Assembly (NCBI GenBank): GCA_902803475.1
Contig: CADCPZ010000089.1
Coordinates: forward strand, 1-32,218
Direction of reading: 5' to 3'
Length of the DNA stretch: 32,218 nucleotides
From: an uncultured Prevotellaceae bacterium
Lineage (GTDB): Bacteria > Bacteroidota > Bacteroidia > Bacteroidales > Bacteroidaceae
The translations under genes were made by a program, and so were the position numbers. Positions 17,554 through 25,294 of the stretch are shown here, piece after piece. The notes under the pieces were generated by a model. It saw only the letters and a program-made list of their open reading frames with translations. It was not told the DNA's origin and made no database searches. Every line of letters starts with the position of its first letter. Positions within the stretch are counted from its first letter, which is position 1.

Positions 17554-17585
17554 CGGGAAGGAGGGGGTTAGGGGGTGAGGCTTTT
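17554..17585. repeat. GC-rich repeat forming the end of the GNAT-like gene
   Basis: GGGAAGGAGGGGGTTAGGGG then GTGAGGCTTTT is a variant of the dispersed PTPNPS-type repeat. The leftward gene reads into it and takes its last residues (SLTP) and its stop codon from it. A second GC-rich stretch with an inverted CCCAAGGG/CCCTTGGG pair lies at 17509-17528. Confidence 0.6.
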
Positions 17586-18728
17586 CTTATAACATCTTCT
17601 GCGCTTATGCTGATAGTGCTCAAGATATTGCCACTGGCTCTGCACCTTCTCATTGGTCTCCATTTCCACATTCGTTTCGCCCCATTTGAAGCCGAACTTC
17701 TGATACCAGGGAATCAGGTCGTAGAACAGCAGCGCATTCACACCTTTCTGCTGGTATTCAGGCAGCACACCTATCAGCATCAGGTCGAGACACTCTGCCT
17801 TGTGGAACTTCAACGCCCTCATACAATGCCACCAGCCAAAGGGCCACAAGCGTCCCTTCCGGCATTTCTGTAAGGCACGAGTCATATTCGTGATACTGAT
17901 ACCTACGGCAATCACATCGTGGTTGGGCAGGTTCCAGTCCTCAATCAGACAAAGCATATCCATATCGAGCATGGGGAAATACATCTTCAGGTATTCGTCA
18001 ATCTGACGCTCTGTCATCTGGGAATATCCGTAGAGGTTGCCAAACGACTTGTTGACCACATCCAGCACCTTGCGGCCGTATTGCTCCTTGCCGAACACCT
18101 GACTGCGCTTGGGATGCATCGGGTGCAGGTTGTAGCGTTTCATCACCAGTTCAGCCACCTTCTTATATTTCTCAGGCATACCGTCTTTGGGCACAATCAG
18201 CTTGAACTCCACGTAGTCGTTGTCCTTCTCGTAGCCTCCCAGCTGTTTCATGTGCTCCGGGTAGTAGGGATAGTTATAGATCGTGGCAATCGTACCCAAC
18301 TGGTCGAAGCCTTCTATCAGCATACCCTCAGGGTCCATATCTGTAAAGCCCAACGGACCGACAATCTGTTCCATTCCTTTCTCGCGACCCCATTCCTCTA
18401 CGGCGGCGAAGAGCGCTTTCGACACTTCGATGTCGTCGATAAAGTCAACCCATCCGAAGCGTACACTCTTGGTCTCCCACCGTTCGTTGGCACGATGGTT
18501 GATGATGGCGGCAATACGTCCCACAACCTTTCCGTCCCGATAGGCCAGGAAATACTCTGCCTCACAGAATTCAAAGGCGGCGTTCTTGTCTTTTCTCAAC
18601 GTGTGCATCTCGTCGGTGAAAAGATTCGGCGCATCAAACTCGTTGCCACGATACAATTCATAGTGGAAGTCTATGAATGTACGCAGCTCTTTTTTGTTTG
18701 ATACCTTTTTGATTTGAACAGATGACAT
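17568..18728 (-). CDS. YghO/GNAT-like protein
   Basis: 386 residues from the chosen start MSSVQIKKV. An in-frame upstream ATG at 18809 is rejected because the region between is the promoter (18756-18787) and the end of the preceding gene. The protein resembles E. coli YghO and similar two-domain acetyltransferase-like proteins: an N-terminal beta/alpha half with EYFLAYRDGKVVGRIAAIINH, as in the acetyl-CoA-binding strand of GNAT enzymes, the GPLGFTDMDPEGMLIEGFD block, and a C-terminal half with LMLIGVLPEYQQKGVNALLFYD, which matches the GNAT motif A pattern. Substrate unknown; cytosolic. The last four residues (SLTP) come from a dispersed repeat, so the natural C-terminus may have been altered. 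Confidence 0.8.
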   Translation of the reverse strand: MSSVQIKKVSNKKELRTFIDFHYELYRGNEFDAPNLFTDEMHTLRKDKNAAFEFCEAEYFLAYRDGKVVGRIAAIINHRANERWETKSVRFGWVDFIDDIEVSKALFAAVEEWGREKGMEQIVGPLGFTDMDPEGMLIEGFDQLGTIATIYNYPYYPEHMKQLGGYEKDNDYVEFKLIVPKDGMPEKYKKVAELVMKRYNLHPMHPKRSQVFGKEQYGRKVLDVVNKSFGNLYGYSQMTERQIDEYLKMYFPMLDMDMLCLIEDWNLPNHDVIAVGISITNMTRALQKCRKGRLWPFGWWHCMRALKFHKAECLDLMLIGVLPEYQQKGVNALLFYDLIPWYQKFGFKWGETNVEMETNEKVQSQWQYLEHYQHKRRRCYKKSLTP

Positions 18729-18755
18729 ATTGTTTGTTTTTTTGCTTATATTCTG

Positions 18756-18787
18756 CAAAAATACAAAAATATTCACGTTATAGCAAA
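18756..18787 (-). promoter_or_regulatory. Promoter of the YghO/GNAT-like gene
   Basis: Minus strand TTTG (18784-18787), 20 bases, TATTTTTG (18756-18763); full consensus. Its ATG is 27 bases downstream. The -33 box lies just beyond the stop codon of the upstream methyltransferase gene. Confidence 0.85.
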
Positions 18788-18789
18788 AC

Positions 18790-20103
18790 TTACTTTGTTT
18801 TTTTGGCAATAATTAAGACGTGTTCACCCTGTGCAAGAGTTGTTGCAAAGATATAGATGTCGCCTCCATCCTTTAGTTTCAACCGTTTTCGTAACGCTGC
18901 TACCGTCATCGGGAAGTTGCGAACGGTGATATTGGCACATGTGATATCAGTCAGCGAGCGACCTAATTCCTTTTTGTTCATGGATGAGCATCTTACAATC
19001 TCAAAATGACGACCAGGAAAATCTGCACAAGAGTGATTGGCAACAAACAAATGGGAGTTTTGCGCCAAAGGATGCACGCCAAATCTCTTTGCCAGCTCAT
19101 CGAAACATCCTGCTTTCATAACGGACGCATTCGGCTCATAAAGGTAGGAGAATCCTTCTAATCTCCCTTGTGAGGGCTGAGGGCTGAGGGCTGAGGGCTG
19201 AAGGCTGAGGGCTGAAGGCTGAGGGCTGAGGGATGAGGGCTGAGGGATGACTTCAAAGCGTTCTTCGCCTCCCTTTGAAAAGATGTTGATACAAACCAGT
19301 TTAACTTCTTCCTTCACTTCTTTAACTCCCTCTTTACACACCACCAACAGCTCTTTGCACTCATTGTCAACCGATACAATATGTATTTCCAGATACCAGC
19401 TTTGAGTTCCCCTTTTGTCGGCCTCCCGCAAATCCTTCACCACCTTTCGCCAATCCAACATTGGAGAGAGCTTCAGCAGCACCAGTTCCGCTTTTGACAA
19501 GAGTTCTTCCCACATCTCCAATACGTTCGGTGTACAGTCGGCAATACCATAAGTACGTCCACCGTGTTCATTACGGCGTGCTGGGTCGAGGAAGAAACAT
19601 TCCGCCTGGCTGATGGCATGAAGGAATGCGGTGGATTCGTCGTTTTTGATGGTTGCATCGAGATTTAAACAGGAAAAATTATGGTGCGCTATTTCACAAA
19701 GATGTTCTTCGCGTTCCACATAGATGCGTTGATCGAACGAGCGTGACATAAACGAAAAGTCAACCCCAAAGCCGCCTGTCAAATCAACAAACACATGAGG
19801 ACGATTACAGGAAAGAACAGTTTCCCGATGAAGAGGGAGGTTGGCGGCAATCACCTTTTCTTTATACCTTGCGGTCAGTTCGCTGGAACATTGCTCCATC
19901 GACAGGTGCGGCGGATAGATGATACGGTCTGTTGCGGCCCAAGAAGGTAGTTTTGTGCGAGCCGTCTGCCAGCCTGCTATTTGGTCAAGGGCAAATGACA
20001 GGTTGATATCAGCAGAGCGGGAGGCTTGCAATGCCAACTGGCGTACATCTTCTGTACGATGCTCGTGGATAAACAGACGTGTTGCTTCCGAAATATGTTC
20101 CAT
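18790..20103 (-). CDS. Class I SAM-dependent methyltransferase with THUMP-like C-terminal domain
   Basis: 437 residues. The central Rossmann methyltransferase domain has motif I VDLTGGFGVD (106-115), an acidic residue at E130 ending the next strand (IYVERE), and the catalytic-type LDPARR (172-177). A THUMP-like domain follows at about 318-435 (YLYEPNASVMKAGCF, then ITVRNFPMTVAALRKRLKL). RNA methylation is likely, target unknown. Between the two domains, residues about 287-312 are a Gln-Pro-Ser-Ala-Leu-Ser repeat encoded by an 11-unit heptamer DNA tract; because 7 is not a multiple of 3, unit changes would shift the frame and remove the tail. Its -7 box is 8 bases before the ATG (very short leader), divergent from the TlpA gene. 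Confidence 0.85.
   Translation of the reverse strand: MEHISEATRLFIHEHRTEDVRQLALQASRSADINLSFALDQIAGWQTARTKLPSWAATDRIIYPPHLSMEQCSSELTARYKEKVIAANLPLHRETVLSCNRPHVFVDLTGGFGVDFSFMSRSFDQRIYVEREEHLCEIAHHNFSCLNLDATIKNDESTAFLHAISQAECFFLDPARRNEHGGRTYGIADCTPNVLEMWEELLSKAELVLLKLSPMLDWRKVVKDLREADKRGTQSWYLEIHIVSVDNECKELLVVCKEGVKEVKEEVKLVCINIFSKGGEERFEVIPQPSSLSPQPSALSLQPSALSPQPSQGRLEGFSYLYEPNASVMKAGCFDELAKRFGVHPLAQNSHLFVANHSCADFPGRHFEIVRCSSMNKKELGRSLTDITCANITVRNFPMTVAALRKRLKLKDGGDIYIFATTLAQGEHVLIIAKKTK
19171..19250. repeat. Eleven-unit heptamer tract inside the methyltransferase gene
   Basis: Plus strand units TGAGGGC with variants TGAAGGC and TGAGGGA, 11 copies (77 bp) plus TGA. Read on the minus strand in the gene frame, three units give the seven residues QPSALSP. 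The tract is a simple-sequence locus prone to slippage. Confidence 0.92.
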
Positions 20104-20111
20104 TGAGGTTA

Positions 20112-20119
20112 CAAAGATA
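20112..20119 (-). promoter_or_regulatory. -7 box of the methyltransferase gene
   Basis: Minus strand TATCTTTG ends 8 bases before the ATG at 20103. No good TTTG at -33. Implies a leader of only a few bases. Confidence 0.6.
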
Positions 20120-20127
20120 CGGAAAAA

Positions 20128-20159
20128 TTTGTTAGTTTACGCTATTTCGTTTATTTTTG
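20128..20159 (+). promoter_or_regulatory. Promoter of the TlpA-like gene
   Basis: TTTG (20128-20131), 20 bases, TATTTTTG (20152-20159); full consensus. Transcription should begin near 20166, 11 bases before the first ATG (20177). Confidence 0.85.
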
Positions 20160-20176
20160 CAGCATAAAATCACAAA

Positions 20177-21301
20177 ATGGAAATAACTAAACTGAAAAAG
20201 AATATGAAAAAGTTAATGATGGTAGCTGCAATCATCATGATTACAGCAAGTTGCTCAATGGCACAAGAACCCCAGTACACCGTGAAGGGTATCTCTGCAG
20301 ATAACGGCAAGAAGGTATCATTGGTTGACTACTTGTCACAAAAGGAAATCAGTAGTGTAACCATCAAAGACGGAAAGTTTGAGTTTACTGGCGTAGCCGA
20401 CCAGAATGCGCTTCTGGGTGTGAAGAAAGAAGAATCAGGATGGACGACGTTATTCTTCAACGACGGCACACCCGTAACGATTGATCTTGACAAGAAGACG
20501 CTGAAAGGCTCTGAACTCAACGAGAAACTCACCGCGTTGGATTTGGAAAGTGGTAAATATGGAGATGAGATTAAAAAGATAGGACAACAGTTTGCGGCGA
20601 TGAGTCCTGCGGAACAGAAGGAAAAAACGCCAGAACTGGAAGCACAGGTCATGAAGATTTACGGCGAATATCAGCAATTCTTAACCACATTATTCAAAGA
20701 AAATCGGGACAATCTGATTCCTGTTGCTTTTATGCGTGATGCGATGCAGTTGCTTGAAGGCGACGACCTCAAGGAGATGATGAATCCTGCGTATGCATAT
20801 AACCAGCATCCTCTCGCAAAGAAGTATGCGGAGGCTTATAAGAAGCAGTTGGCTGATGAAGAAGCCAAGAATGCAATTATCGGACAGCAGTTCATAGACT
20901 TGGAGGAAGCCGATGTCAAAGGCAAGAAACACAAGCTGAGCGAATATGTAGGAAAGGGCAAATGGGTGCTCATCGACTTCTGGGCATCATGGTGCGGTCC
21001 CTGTCGTGCAGAAATGCCAAATGTTGTGGCAAACTATAACAAATACCACAGCAAGGGCTTCGAGGTGGTTGGTTTGTCGTTCGATGACGACAAAGACGAC
21101 TGGGTTCAGGCCATCAAGGATTTACAGATGCCTTGGGTTCATCTCAGCGACCTGAAGGGCTGGGAAACCATTGCAAGCGAAGTCTATAACATCAAGGCGA
21201 TTCCTGCCAGTTTGCTCGTTGACCCCACAGGTAAAATTGTTGCCCGTGACTTGCGTGGAGAGAAATTGGGCAAGAAACTCCAAGAAATTTTCGGAGAGTA
21301 A
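20177..21301 (+). CDS. TlpA-family thiol-disulfide oxidoreductase, DUF4369 type, probable lipoprotein
   Basis: 374 residues from the first ATG; a second in-frame ATG at 20204 (MKKLMMVAAIIMITASC) gives a cleaner signal peptide. The lipobox-like ITASC puts the lipidated Cys at residue 26 (17 from the second ATG), so envelope-anchored. Domains: DUF4369 beta-domain (about 33-125), a helical linker, and a thioredoxin fold (about 240-374) with the active site WCGPC at 272-276 preceded by VLIDFWAS; the cis-Pro is in KAIPAS near the end. It is expected to reduce or exchange disulfides in the periplasm, partner unknown. It has its own promoter, divergent from the methyltransferase gene. Confidence 0.93.
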   Translation: MEITKLKKNMKKLMMVAAIIMITASCSMAQEPQYTVKGISADNGKKVSLVDYLSQKEISSVTIKDGKFEFTGVADQNALLGVKKEESGWTTLFFNDGTPVTIDLDKKTLKGSELNEKLTALDLESGKYGDEIKKIGQQFAAMSPAEQKEKTPELEAQVMKIYGEYQQFLTTLFKENRDNLIPVAFMRDAMQLLEGDDLKEMMNPAYAYNQHPLAKKYAEAYKKQLADEEAKNAIIGQQFIDLEEADVKGKKHKLSEYVGKGKWVLIDFWASWCGPCRAEMPNVVANYNKYHSKGFEVVGLSFDDDKDDWVQAIKDLQMPWVHLSDLKGWETIASEVYNIKAIPASLLVDPTGKIVARDLRGEKLGKKLQEIFGE

Positions 21302-21312
21302 AGACTGACGAG

Positions 21313-21344
21313 TTAAAGGTATGTGTTCTCATCCATACCTTTAA
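21313..21344. terminator. Stem-loop between convergent genes, possible weak bidirectional terminator
   Basis: TTAAAGGTATG pairs with CATACCTTTAA (11-bp perfect stem, 10-base loop). It begins 11 bases after the TlpA gene stop and includes the stop codon of the convergent gene. Neither side has a strong T run, so intrinsic termination is uncertain; it may be a stabilising 3' stem. Confidence 0.45.
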
Positions 21345-21963
21345 ACATCGTTAGGAAACGCGAGGCGCGCTCTTTGCAGCGGTCTGTCTCCTCCTTGTAT
21401 TTCTCTGGAATGGTTTTGCCTGAATATTCCTCTATGAACGGGGTTTTCTTGAGGGTTGCTATATCGGGGTTTATCACGCCTTCTGCTTTCTTAACAGTCA
21501 AGCGTAACAGTCGTTTACCGTCGAACCACATACGTAGTTCGTAAGGAACCATTTTGCCATCGTGGACAACGTCGGGTGTAATCGCATAGATGAACATCAC
21601 CCGTCCCTTGTTGTCATAGAGGTATTCTTCGTAGAACTCACGGGCAGCAAAATTATATTTCGCTGTCGCAAAACGAAGGAAGTGAGGAGGATAGGGATTG
21701 CCCTCATACTTCGGTGGCAGCTCACCATAATACATACGGATGTTTTCATGATGTGGTCCTGTGGCAGGAAGATTCTGTACCACACGCAGGTCGAAGTATT
21801 CAGGCGGCATCGCATAATTGCCGTCCTCGTCAGGCGTCATCAGGTCCATCATCTCGTGGACAGCCTGATATTCCTTGCGAATGCTTTCAATCGTGTTTTG
21901 TGCATCAATGGGTAAATACGATGCAACGCCCAATAGTAAGGATAAAAATAATTTCTTTTTCAT
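21313..21963 (-). CDS. Small secreted protein of unknown function
   Basis: 216 residues from the chosen start MKKKLFLSLLLGVASYLPIDAQ, a clear signal peptide; the longer reading from 22062 overlaps the upstream gene and is rejected. The start is 16 bases after the stop of the beta-helix gene, so the pair is an operon. The mature part is acidic and aromatic, with YYGELPPKYEGNPYPPHFLRF and a central beta-rich region ending ELRMWFDGKRLLRLTVKKAEG. It looks like a compact beta-domain of the NTF2-like or DUF type, but I do not recognise the family. Likely periplasmic. The stop codon is inside the stem-loop at 21313-21344. Confidence 0.75.
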   Translation of the reverse strand: MKKKLFLSLLLGVASYLPIDAQNTIESIRKEYQAVHEMMDLMTPDEDGNYAMPPEYFDLRVVQNLPATGPHHENIRMYYGELPPKYEGNPYPPHFLRFATAKYNFAAREFYEEYLYDNKGRVMFIYAITPDVVHDGKMVPYELRMWFDGKRLLRLTVKKAEGVINPDIATLKKTPFIEEYSGKTIPEKYKEETDRCKERASRFLTMFKGMDENTYL

Positions 21964-21979
21964 AGACGCTCTTTGGTTA

Positions 21980-23662
21980 TTATTCATAGGTACAACGGAT
22001 GGACTGTATGACGGTAGCGGAAGCTCCCACAGATCCTGTATGCTGGATATGGATGCCGCCAAAACGATTGGGTTGGTCGATAGTAGCTGTCAGTTGTTGA
22101 TGCTGGTCACCATTTTCAATCTGGGCAGAGAACGTATTTCCCTTTGCCGCGAGTGTGATGCGACAGCCTTTCTTGAAGAGTTCACATTTTTCAGCAGGGC
22201 ATAATGGAGTAATATCCCCCTCGTGATAAGCAACCAATACAACCTCTACCGCTCTGTCGTAGGCAGGTGTGCGTACAAAACGGAGTCCGTAGCCGGTCAA
22301 AGTATGGGTGTCAAATTTGATGCATATATCCAAATACTGACCTGTAGCACTACCGAAACCCTGTCCGGCTGATTTACAAGGTGAGAGTTCCATTGTCAGC
22401 GTCTGGTCACGGTATGTTTCATCCGTTTTTCCTGTGTACATCATCCGTGCACCACGAACATGCTGAATCATACCGTAGCAACCTTCTGCACCATCCATTC
22501 CCTCACCATAACACCAGGCAGACTTGTTTGTGTTCACACTCCAGTCGTAGTTGGCTGTATCTTTTGGCTTGTAGGCATCCAACGTCCACCGATCCTGTTC
22601 CAATATCGGTTGGTTTGCCAGAGGCAACAGGGGTGTCGTAACGGGCATAGGAACATCGGGAGGTGTTGGCACATCAAGCGGTTTCCCGTTTAACGTGCAA
22701 TTTTCCATGAGGCAGAAATTCTTCGGATCAGGTTTCTTCGTCCATTCGATCGTCAGGTTGGGGTCGTCACTTGTCCAGCGGCAGTTGCGCATCGTCACGG
22801 GATCGGAAATTTTTGTCAGATATTGTACACCCCGCACTTTTGTATAGATGTCACAATCCTCAAAAACGGCTCCTTGCAGAGAGGTTCTATAGAAAGGCTT
22901 ACTGGAAAAGAACGTAAAGCGACAGTGCCGATAGGTGCCGGTTCCACAGAGTGCATCATCGGTACATTCAAAATAACAATCTTCAAACAGCGCATGTCGT
23001 GCTCCAGCAAAAGGACATAGGTTTAATCGGGAGATAAAACGACAGCGATGAGCCTCATACCGGTCACCATTGCAAATAATCAATTGTGCTTGCACAATGG
23101 CATCGGCACGATGCTTCCGACTCTGTCGTGGATCACGCTTGTAATCAAGATCCACATTACAATAATTGCCGAATGTCAGGTTCTCGACCAGGATATCATC
23201 ACCCGTGATATGCAACATGGTGAAATTGCCCTCTGCCCCCTGTGTCTGTCCGCGATTACTCGCCAGCACTACATCTTCTGGATTTTCTCCCATACCGATG
23301 ATGCGTGTCTTGTTCAAATGCAATTTCATACCATAAGGGATGTTGTCGCCAGGTTCCGGCCTGCGGACAACGGTGTCGTCAGGATTGTCTATCCAATAGA
23401 CTCCTGGGGCGATATGGATGGTCGTCCACACGTTATCATCGGCAAACGTTTCTGCTTTGCGTAATGCTTCGTTAACAGTAGCAAATACTCCTTTCTTTGC
23501 ATTTGTCTTTTTGAGAGGACTTACATAGAGGTGATGTTCTGATTGGGAAAATACTGAAACGTGCCAAAACAGGAACAATATGAACAAACACAATGTTCTA
23601 TAATGTTCATGGTTGTCATCAGTTGTCATCTTCCTCATAAACTTTCCGACTCGTCGATTCAT
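21980..23662 (-). CDS. Secreted right-handed beta-helix protein (pectinesterase/pectate-lyase-like)
   Basis: 560 residues from MNRRVGKFMRKM; a longer reading from 23716 would begin inside the promoter. Hydrophobic segment LCLFILFLFWHVSVFSQ is the signal peptide, with a long basic N-region (a start at 23638, MRKMTTDD, is also possible). Residues about 45-330 are a right-handed beta-helix: the opening FATVNEALRKAE and TTIHIAPGVYWI is that of pectinesterase-like folds, followed by rungs such as ILVENLTFGN, YEAHRCRFISR and ALFEDCYFE. A C-terminal beta-sandwich (about 350-560) with ATGQYLDICIKFD looks like a carbohydrate-binding or laminin-G-like domain. The catalytic residues of true pectinesterases are not evident, so plant-glycan metabolism is an inference. 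Confidence 0.8.
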   Translation of the reverse strand: MNRRVGKFMRKMTTDDNHEHYRTLCLFILFLFWHVSVFSQSEHHLYVSPLKKTNAKKGVFATVNEALRKAETFADDNVWTTIHIAPGVYWIDNPDDTVVRRPEPGDNIPYGMKLHLNKTRIIGMGENPEDVVLASNRGQTQGAEGNFTMLHITGDDILVENLTFGNYCNVDLDYKRDPRQSRKHRADAIVQAQLIICNGDRYEAHRCRFISRLNLCPFAGARHALFEDCYFECTDDALCGTGTYRHCRFTFFSSKPFYRTSLQGAVFEDCDIYTKVRGVQYLTKISDPVTMRNCRWTSDDPNLTIEWTKKPDPKNFCLMENCTLNGKPLDVPTPPDVPMPVTTPLLPLANQPILEQDRWTLDAYKPKDTANYDWSVNTNKSAWCYGEGMDGAEGCYGMIQHVRGARMMYTGKTDETYRDQTLTMELSPCKSAGQGFGSATGQYLDICIKFDTHTLTGYGLRFVRTPAYDRAVEVVLVAYHEGDITPLCPAEKCELFKKGCRITLAAKGNTFSAQIENGDQHQQLTATIDQPNRFGGIHIQHTGSVGASATVIQSIRCTYE

Positions 23663-23685
23663 GGTTTTCGTGTTTAGGTACGGCA

Positions 23686-23717
23686 CAAAGATACAACGAA
23701 TAATCGAAAGGAGCAAA
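23686..23717 (-). promoter_or_regulatory. Promoter of the beta-helix operon
   Basis: Minus strand TTTG (23714-23717), 20 bases, TATCTTTG (23686-23693); full consensus, 24 bases from the chosen ATG at 23662. Confidence 0.85.
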
Positions 23718-23727
23718 GCAATAATAA

Positions 23728-23755
23728 AAAAAGTAAATCAAAACCATTACTTTTT
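23728..23755. repeat. Inverted repeat upstream of the beta-helix promoter
   Basis: AAAAAGTAA (23728-23736) and TTACTTTTT (23747-23755), a 9-bp stem with a 10-base loop. On the plus strand the second arm ends in a T run, so it could terminate rightward transcripts; no gene is transcribed towards it. Confidence 0.5.
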
Positions 23756-23764
23756 GCAAAAATG

Positions 23765-23825
23765 AAATTCTCTAGAGAATTTGCTGTAAGAGGACTGCTA
23801 TCGCAACAAATTCTCTAGAGAATTT
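23765..23825. promoter_or_regulatory. Twin 18-bp perfect palindromes
   Basis: AAATTCTCTAGAGAATTT occurs at 23765-23782 and again, identical, at 23808-23825, with centres 43 bp apart (about four helical turns). The spacing on one DNA face and perfect symmetry suggest a paired binding site for a dimeric protein. No protein is known from the sequence. Confidence 0.55.
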
Positions 23826-23879
23826 TGTGCAAAAGCACCCCTTTTACTTTCCAAAATCATTGTTTGTAAAGAAAATTCC

Positions 23880-23958
23880 TGTCAGTCTCCTGTCAGTCTC
23901 TGTCACTCTTTTCAAGACTGCAGGCCCTGTGTTTATCGGCGTTCTGTCAGTCTGACAG
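23880..23958. repeat. TGTCAGTCT repeats and CTGTCAG/CTGACAG palindrome
   Basis: TGTCAGTCT occurs at 23880, 23891 and 23945, with a variant TGTCACTCT at 23901. The last copy is part of the palindrome CTGTCAGTCTGACAG (23944-23958). The region 23718-24090 has no convincing gene; it holds these repeats, the twin palindromes and a mini-ORF. Confidence 0.6.
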
Positions 23959-24001
23959 TCTGTTTTTCATTTTTTCGCAGTATTGTTATTAACAATATTC
24001 A

Positions 24002-24058
24002 TTATTCCCGTATATTCATAGGCACAGGTTTTTGAATCCTGGGCAATAATGCGTTCAT
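24002..24058 (-). pseudogene. 18-codon mini-ORF at the cassette start position
   Basis: Reads MNALLPRIQKPVPMNIRE then stops. Its ATG is exactly 83 bases downstream of the -7 box of element copy 1, the same distance as the ATG of the 334-residue gene from copy 2. It may be the stub of a lost cassette gene or simply a chance ORF. No similarity recognised. Confidence 0.25.
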
Positions 24059-24090
24059 ACTATTTTGGATTTAAATGATTTAGATAATTG

Positions 24091-24286
24091 GTGACGGTTC
24101 TCAATGATCCGTTGTTTATTTCTTGTCAATATGACGAGGGCAAAAATACGGACTTTTTCATAAACTGGCAAATTATGGAATAGCGAAAACAAAGAAATGC
24201 TTGCATTTCATTTGTTGAGTCATGACAAATTGACCGAAGGGCAAATTTTACTTCAAAAATGATCAATAGAACCGACCCCAGTGATC
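24091..24286 (-). mobile_element. Promoter-carrying repeat element, copy 1
   Basis: Core of 130 bp (24131-24260) nearly identical to copies 2 and 3. It carries a leftward promoter: TTTG (24169-24172), 20 bases, TATTTTTG (24141-24148). The right end (24260-24286) is the motif TGATCAnnAGAACCGAC followed by CCCCAGTGATC; the left end (about 24091-24112, GTGACGGTTCTCAATGATC) is a degraded inverted copy. The stop codon of the neighbouring 334-residue gene lies in the right end. Transcription from it enters a region with no intact gene for about 440 bases. Confidence 0.75.
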
Positions 24287-25267
24287 TTCCATGATTTGTG
24301 ATTCCTTTGTTGCCAATTCTATCATATTCTTTGTCTTTTTAATGAGTTTTTTTGCTTCTCGCATTCCTTCTCCATGTTCCGAATAGGCAATAAAATTAAG
24401 ATTACAAGATAATATATAATTAAACTTTGCAAGCGCTTCTTCAAACCTGTTATTGAGAGCAAGCGCTGAAGCATAGTCATAGACAACCTGCATATCATTA
24501 TCACCAATAATACTATATGCTGTCTCTGCGCATCGCAAACACAACAAGGCATCTTTCAATTCATAGTAAATTTCTGATGCGACCGTCCACATGTAATACT
24601 CATCATTGTATGTGCGACCCTTTTTCATAAGGTATTTTGCCGCAAGCTTCATGTCTTTTTCTTTCAACCATTCGAAGTGGCTCCAAATCCTACCACGCTG
24701 TTCCGGAGTACAAGAACTTCCTTCCTTAATGGGCATGGACTTGGGTTTCGACATTGTCCATTCTAGCATTCTTTTAAACTTACGTACTTCTTTCAGTGAA
24801 AAATCACTATAGACACCTTTCTTTCGATTTGCAAGATGCTCTTTTGCTAACCGTAGAGCTTCTTCGTCATTGTTCTGTACAAAAAGGCAGTGCGACAAAT
24901 AAAACCTTGCATCATTTTTTATAGTCCTTGCACTTTTAATCTCTGCCCATTCAAGACTCTCAGAAATATCCTTTAAATCTGCTGAAATAATCATGCGCCA
25001 TATAGGTATTGCTTCTGATATTCTTTCTGCATTTTGAAAAATACGAGCTTTTACAAACAACGTATAGAAAGAAACATTCTCTTCACTATTTTTTTCAGAA
25101 ATATATTCTATAGCTTTTTTGACCTGCTGTTTGCCTTCAAGGACATCTGCCATAAGGACCTTAAGAAAAGTGTTCTGTGGTTCTTTCTCAAGTTCTTTTG
25201 TTAAGTATCTTTTTAAAGCATCGAATTCAGAAGATTTGTATTTTTTTTTAATATAACGTCTATTCAT
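24263..25267 (-). CDS. TPR-like cytosolic protein, cassette gene in accessory island
   Basis: 334 residues, no signal peptide, strongly helical. Degenerate tetratricopeptide-type repeats can be seen, for example FDALKRYLTKELEKEPQNTFLKVLMADVLEG (about 15-45), the AIPIWRMII region (about 83-91), DEEALRLAKEHLANR (about 133-147) and FEEALAKFNYILSCN (about 273-287). TPR proteins bind partner proteins; proteins of this look often sit among polymorphic-toxin immunity genes in Bacteroidales, so an orphan immunity role is plausible but unproven. It is transcribed from the promoter of element copy 2. Its last residues, DHWGRFY, and its stop codon are encoded by the end of element copy 1. Base composition is clearly more AT-rich than the housekeeping genes. 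Confidence 0.7.
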   Translation of the reverse strand: MNRRYIKKKYKSSEFDALKRYLTKELEKEPQNTFLKVLMADVLEGKQQVKKAIEYISEKNSEENVSFYTLFVKARIFQNAERISEAIPIWRMIISADLKDISESLEWAEIKSARTIKNDARFYLSHCLFVQNNDEEALRLAKEHLANRKKGVYSDFSLKEVRKFKRMLEWTMSKPKSMPIKEGSSCTPEQRGRIWSHFEWLKEKDMKLAAKYLMKKGRTYNDEYYMWTVASEIYYELKDALLCLRCAETAYSIIGDNDMQVVYDYASALALNNRFEEALAKFNYILSCNLNFIAYSEHGEGMREAKKLIKKTKNMIELATKESQIMEDHWGRFY

Positions 25268-25294
25268 TATCTTCTTCTTTTATTTGGATTTACA

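Noticed and set aside
18729..18809. 27-residue N-terminal extension of the YghO-like protein
   Set aside because: The extension would be encoded by the promoter region itself; the start MSSVQ fits the transcript start.
19171..19250. Regular repeats that might be a CRISPR array
   Set aside because: The units are 7 bp, contiguous and without spacers, and they lie in frame inside a gene; no cas genes are present.
21964..22062. 33-residue N-terminal extension of the small secreted protein
   Set aside because: It overlaps the end of the upstream gene and would bury the clear signal peptide MKKKLFLSLLLG.
23826..24010. Open frames on both strands across the palindrome region (for example a plus-strand frame with no start codon)
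   Set aside because: No start codon or ribosome entry, low-complexity text made by TGTCAGTCT repeats; treated as non-coding. A remnant of a mobile-element gene cannot be excluded.
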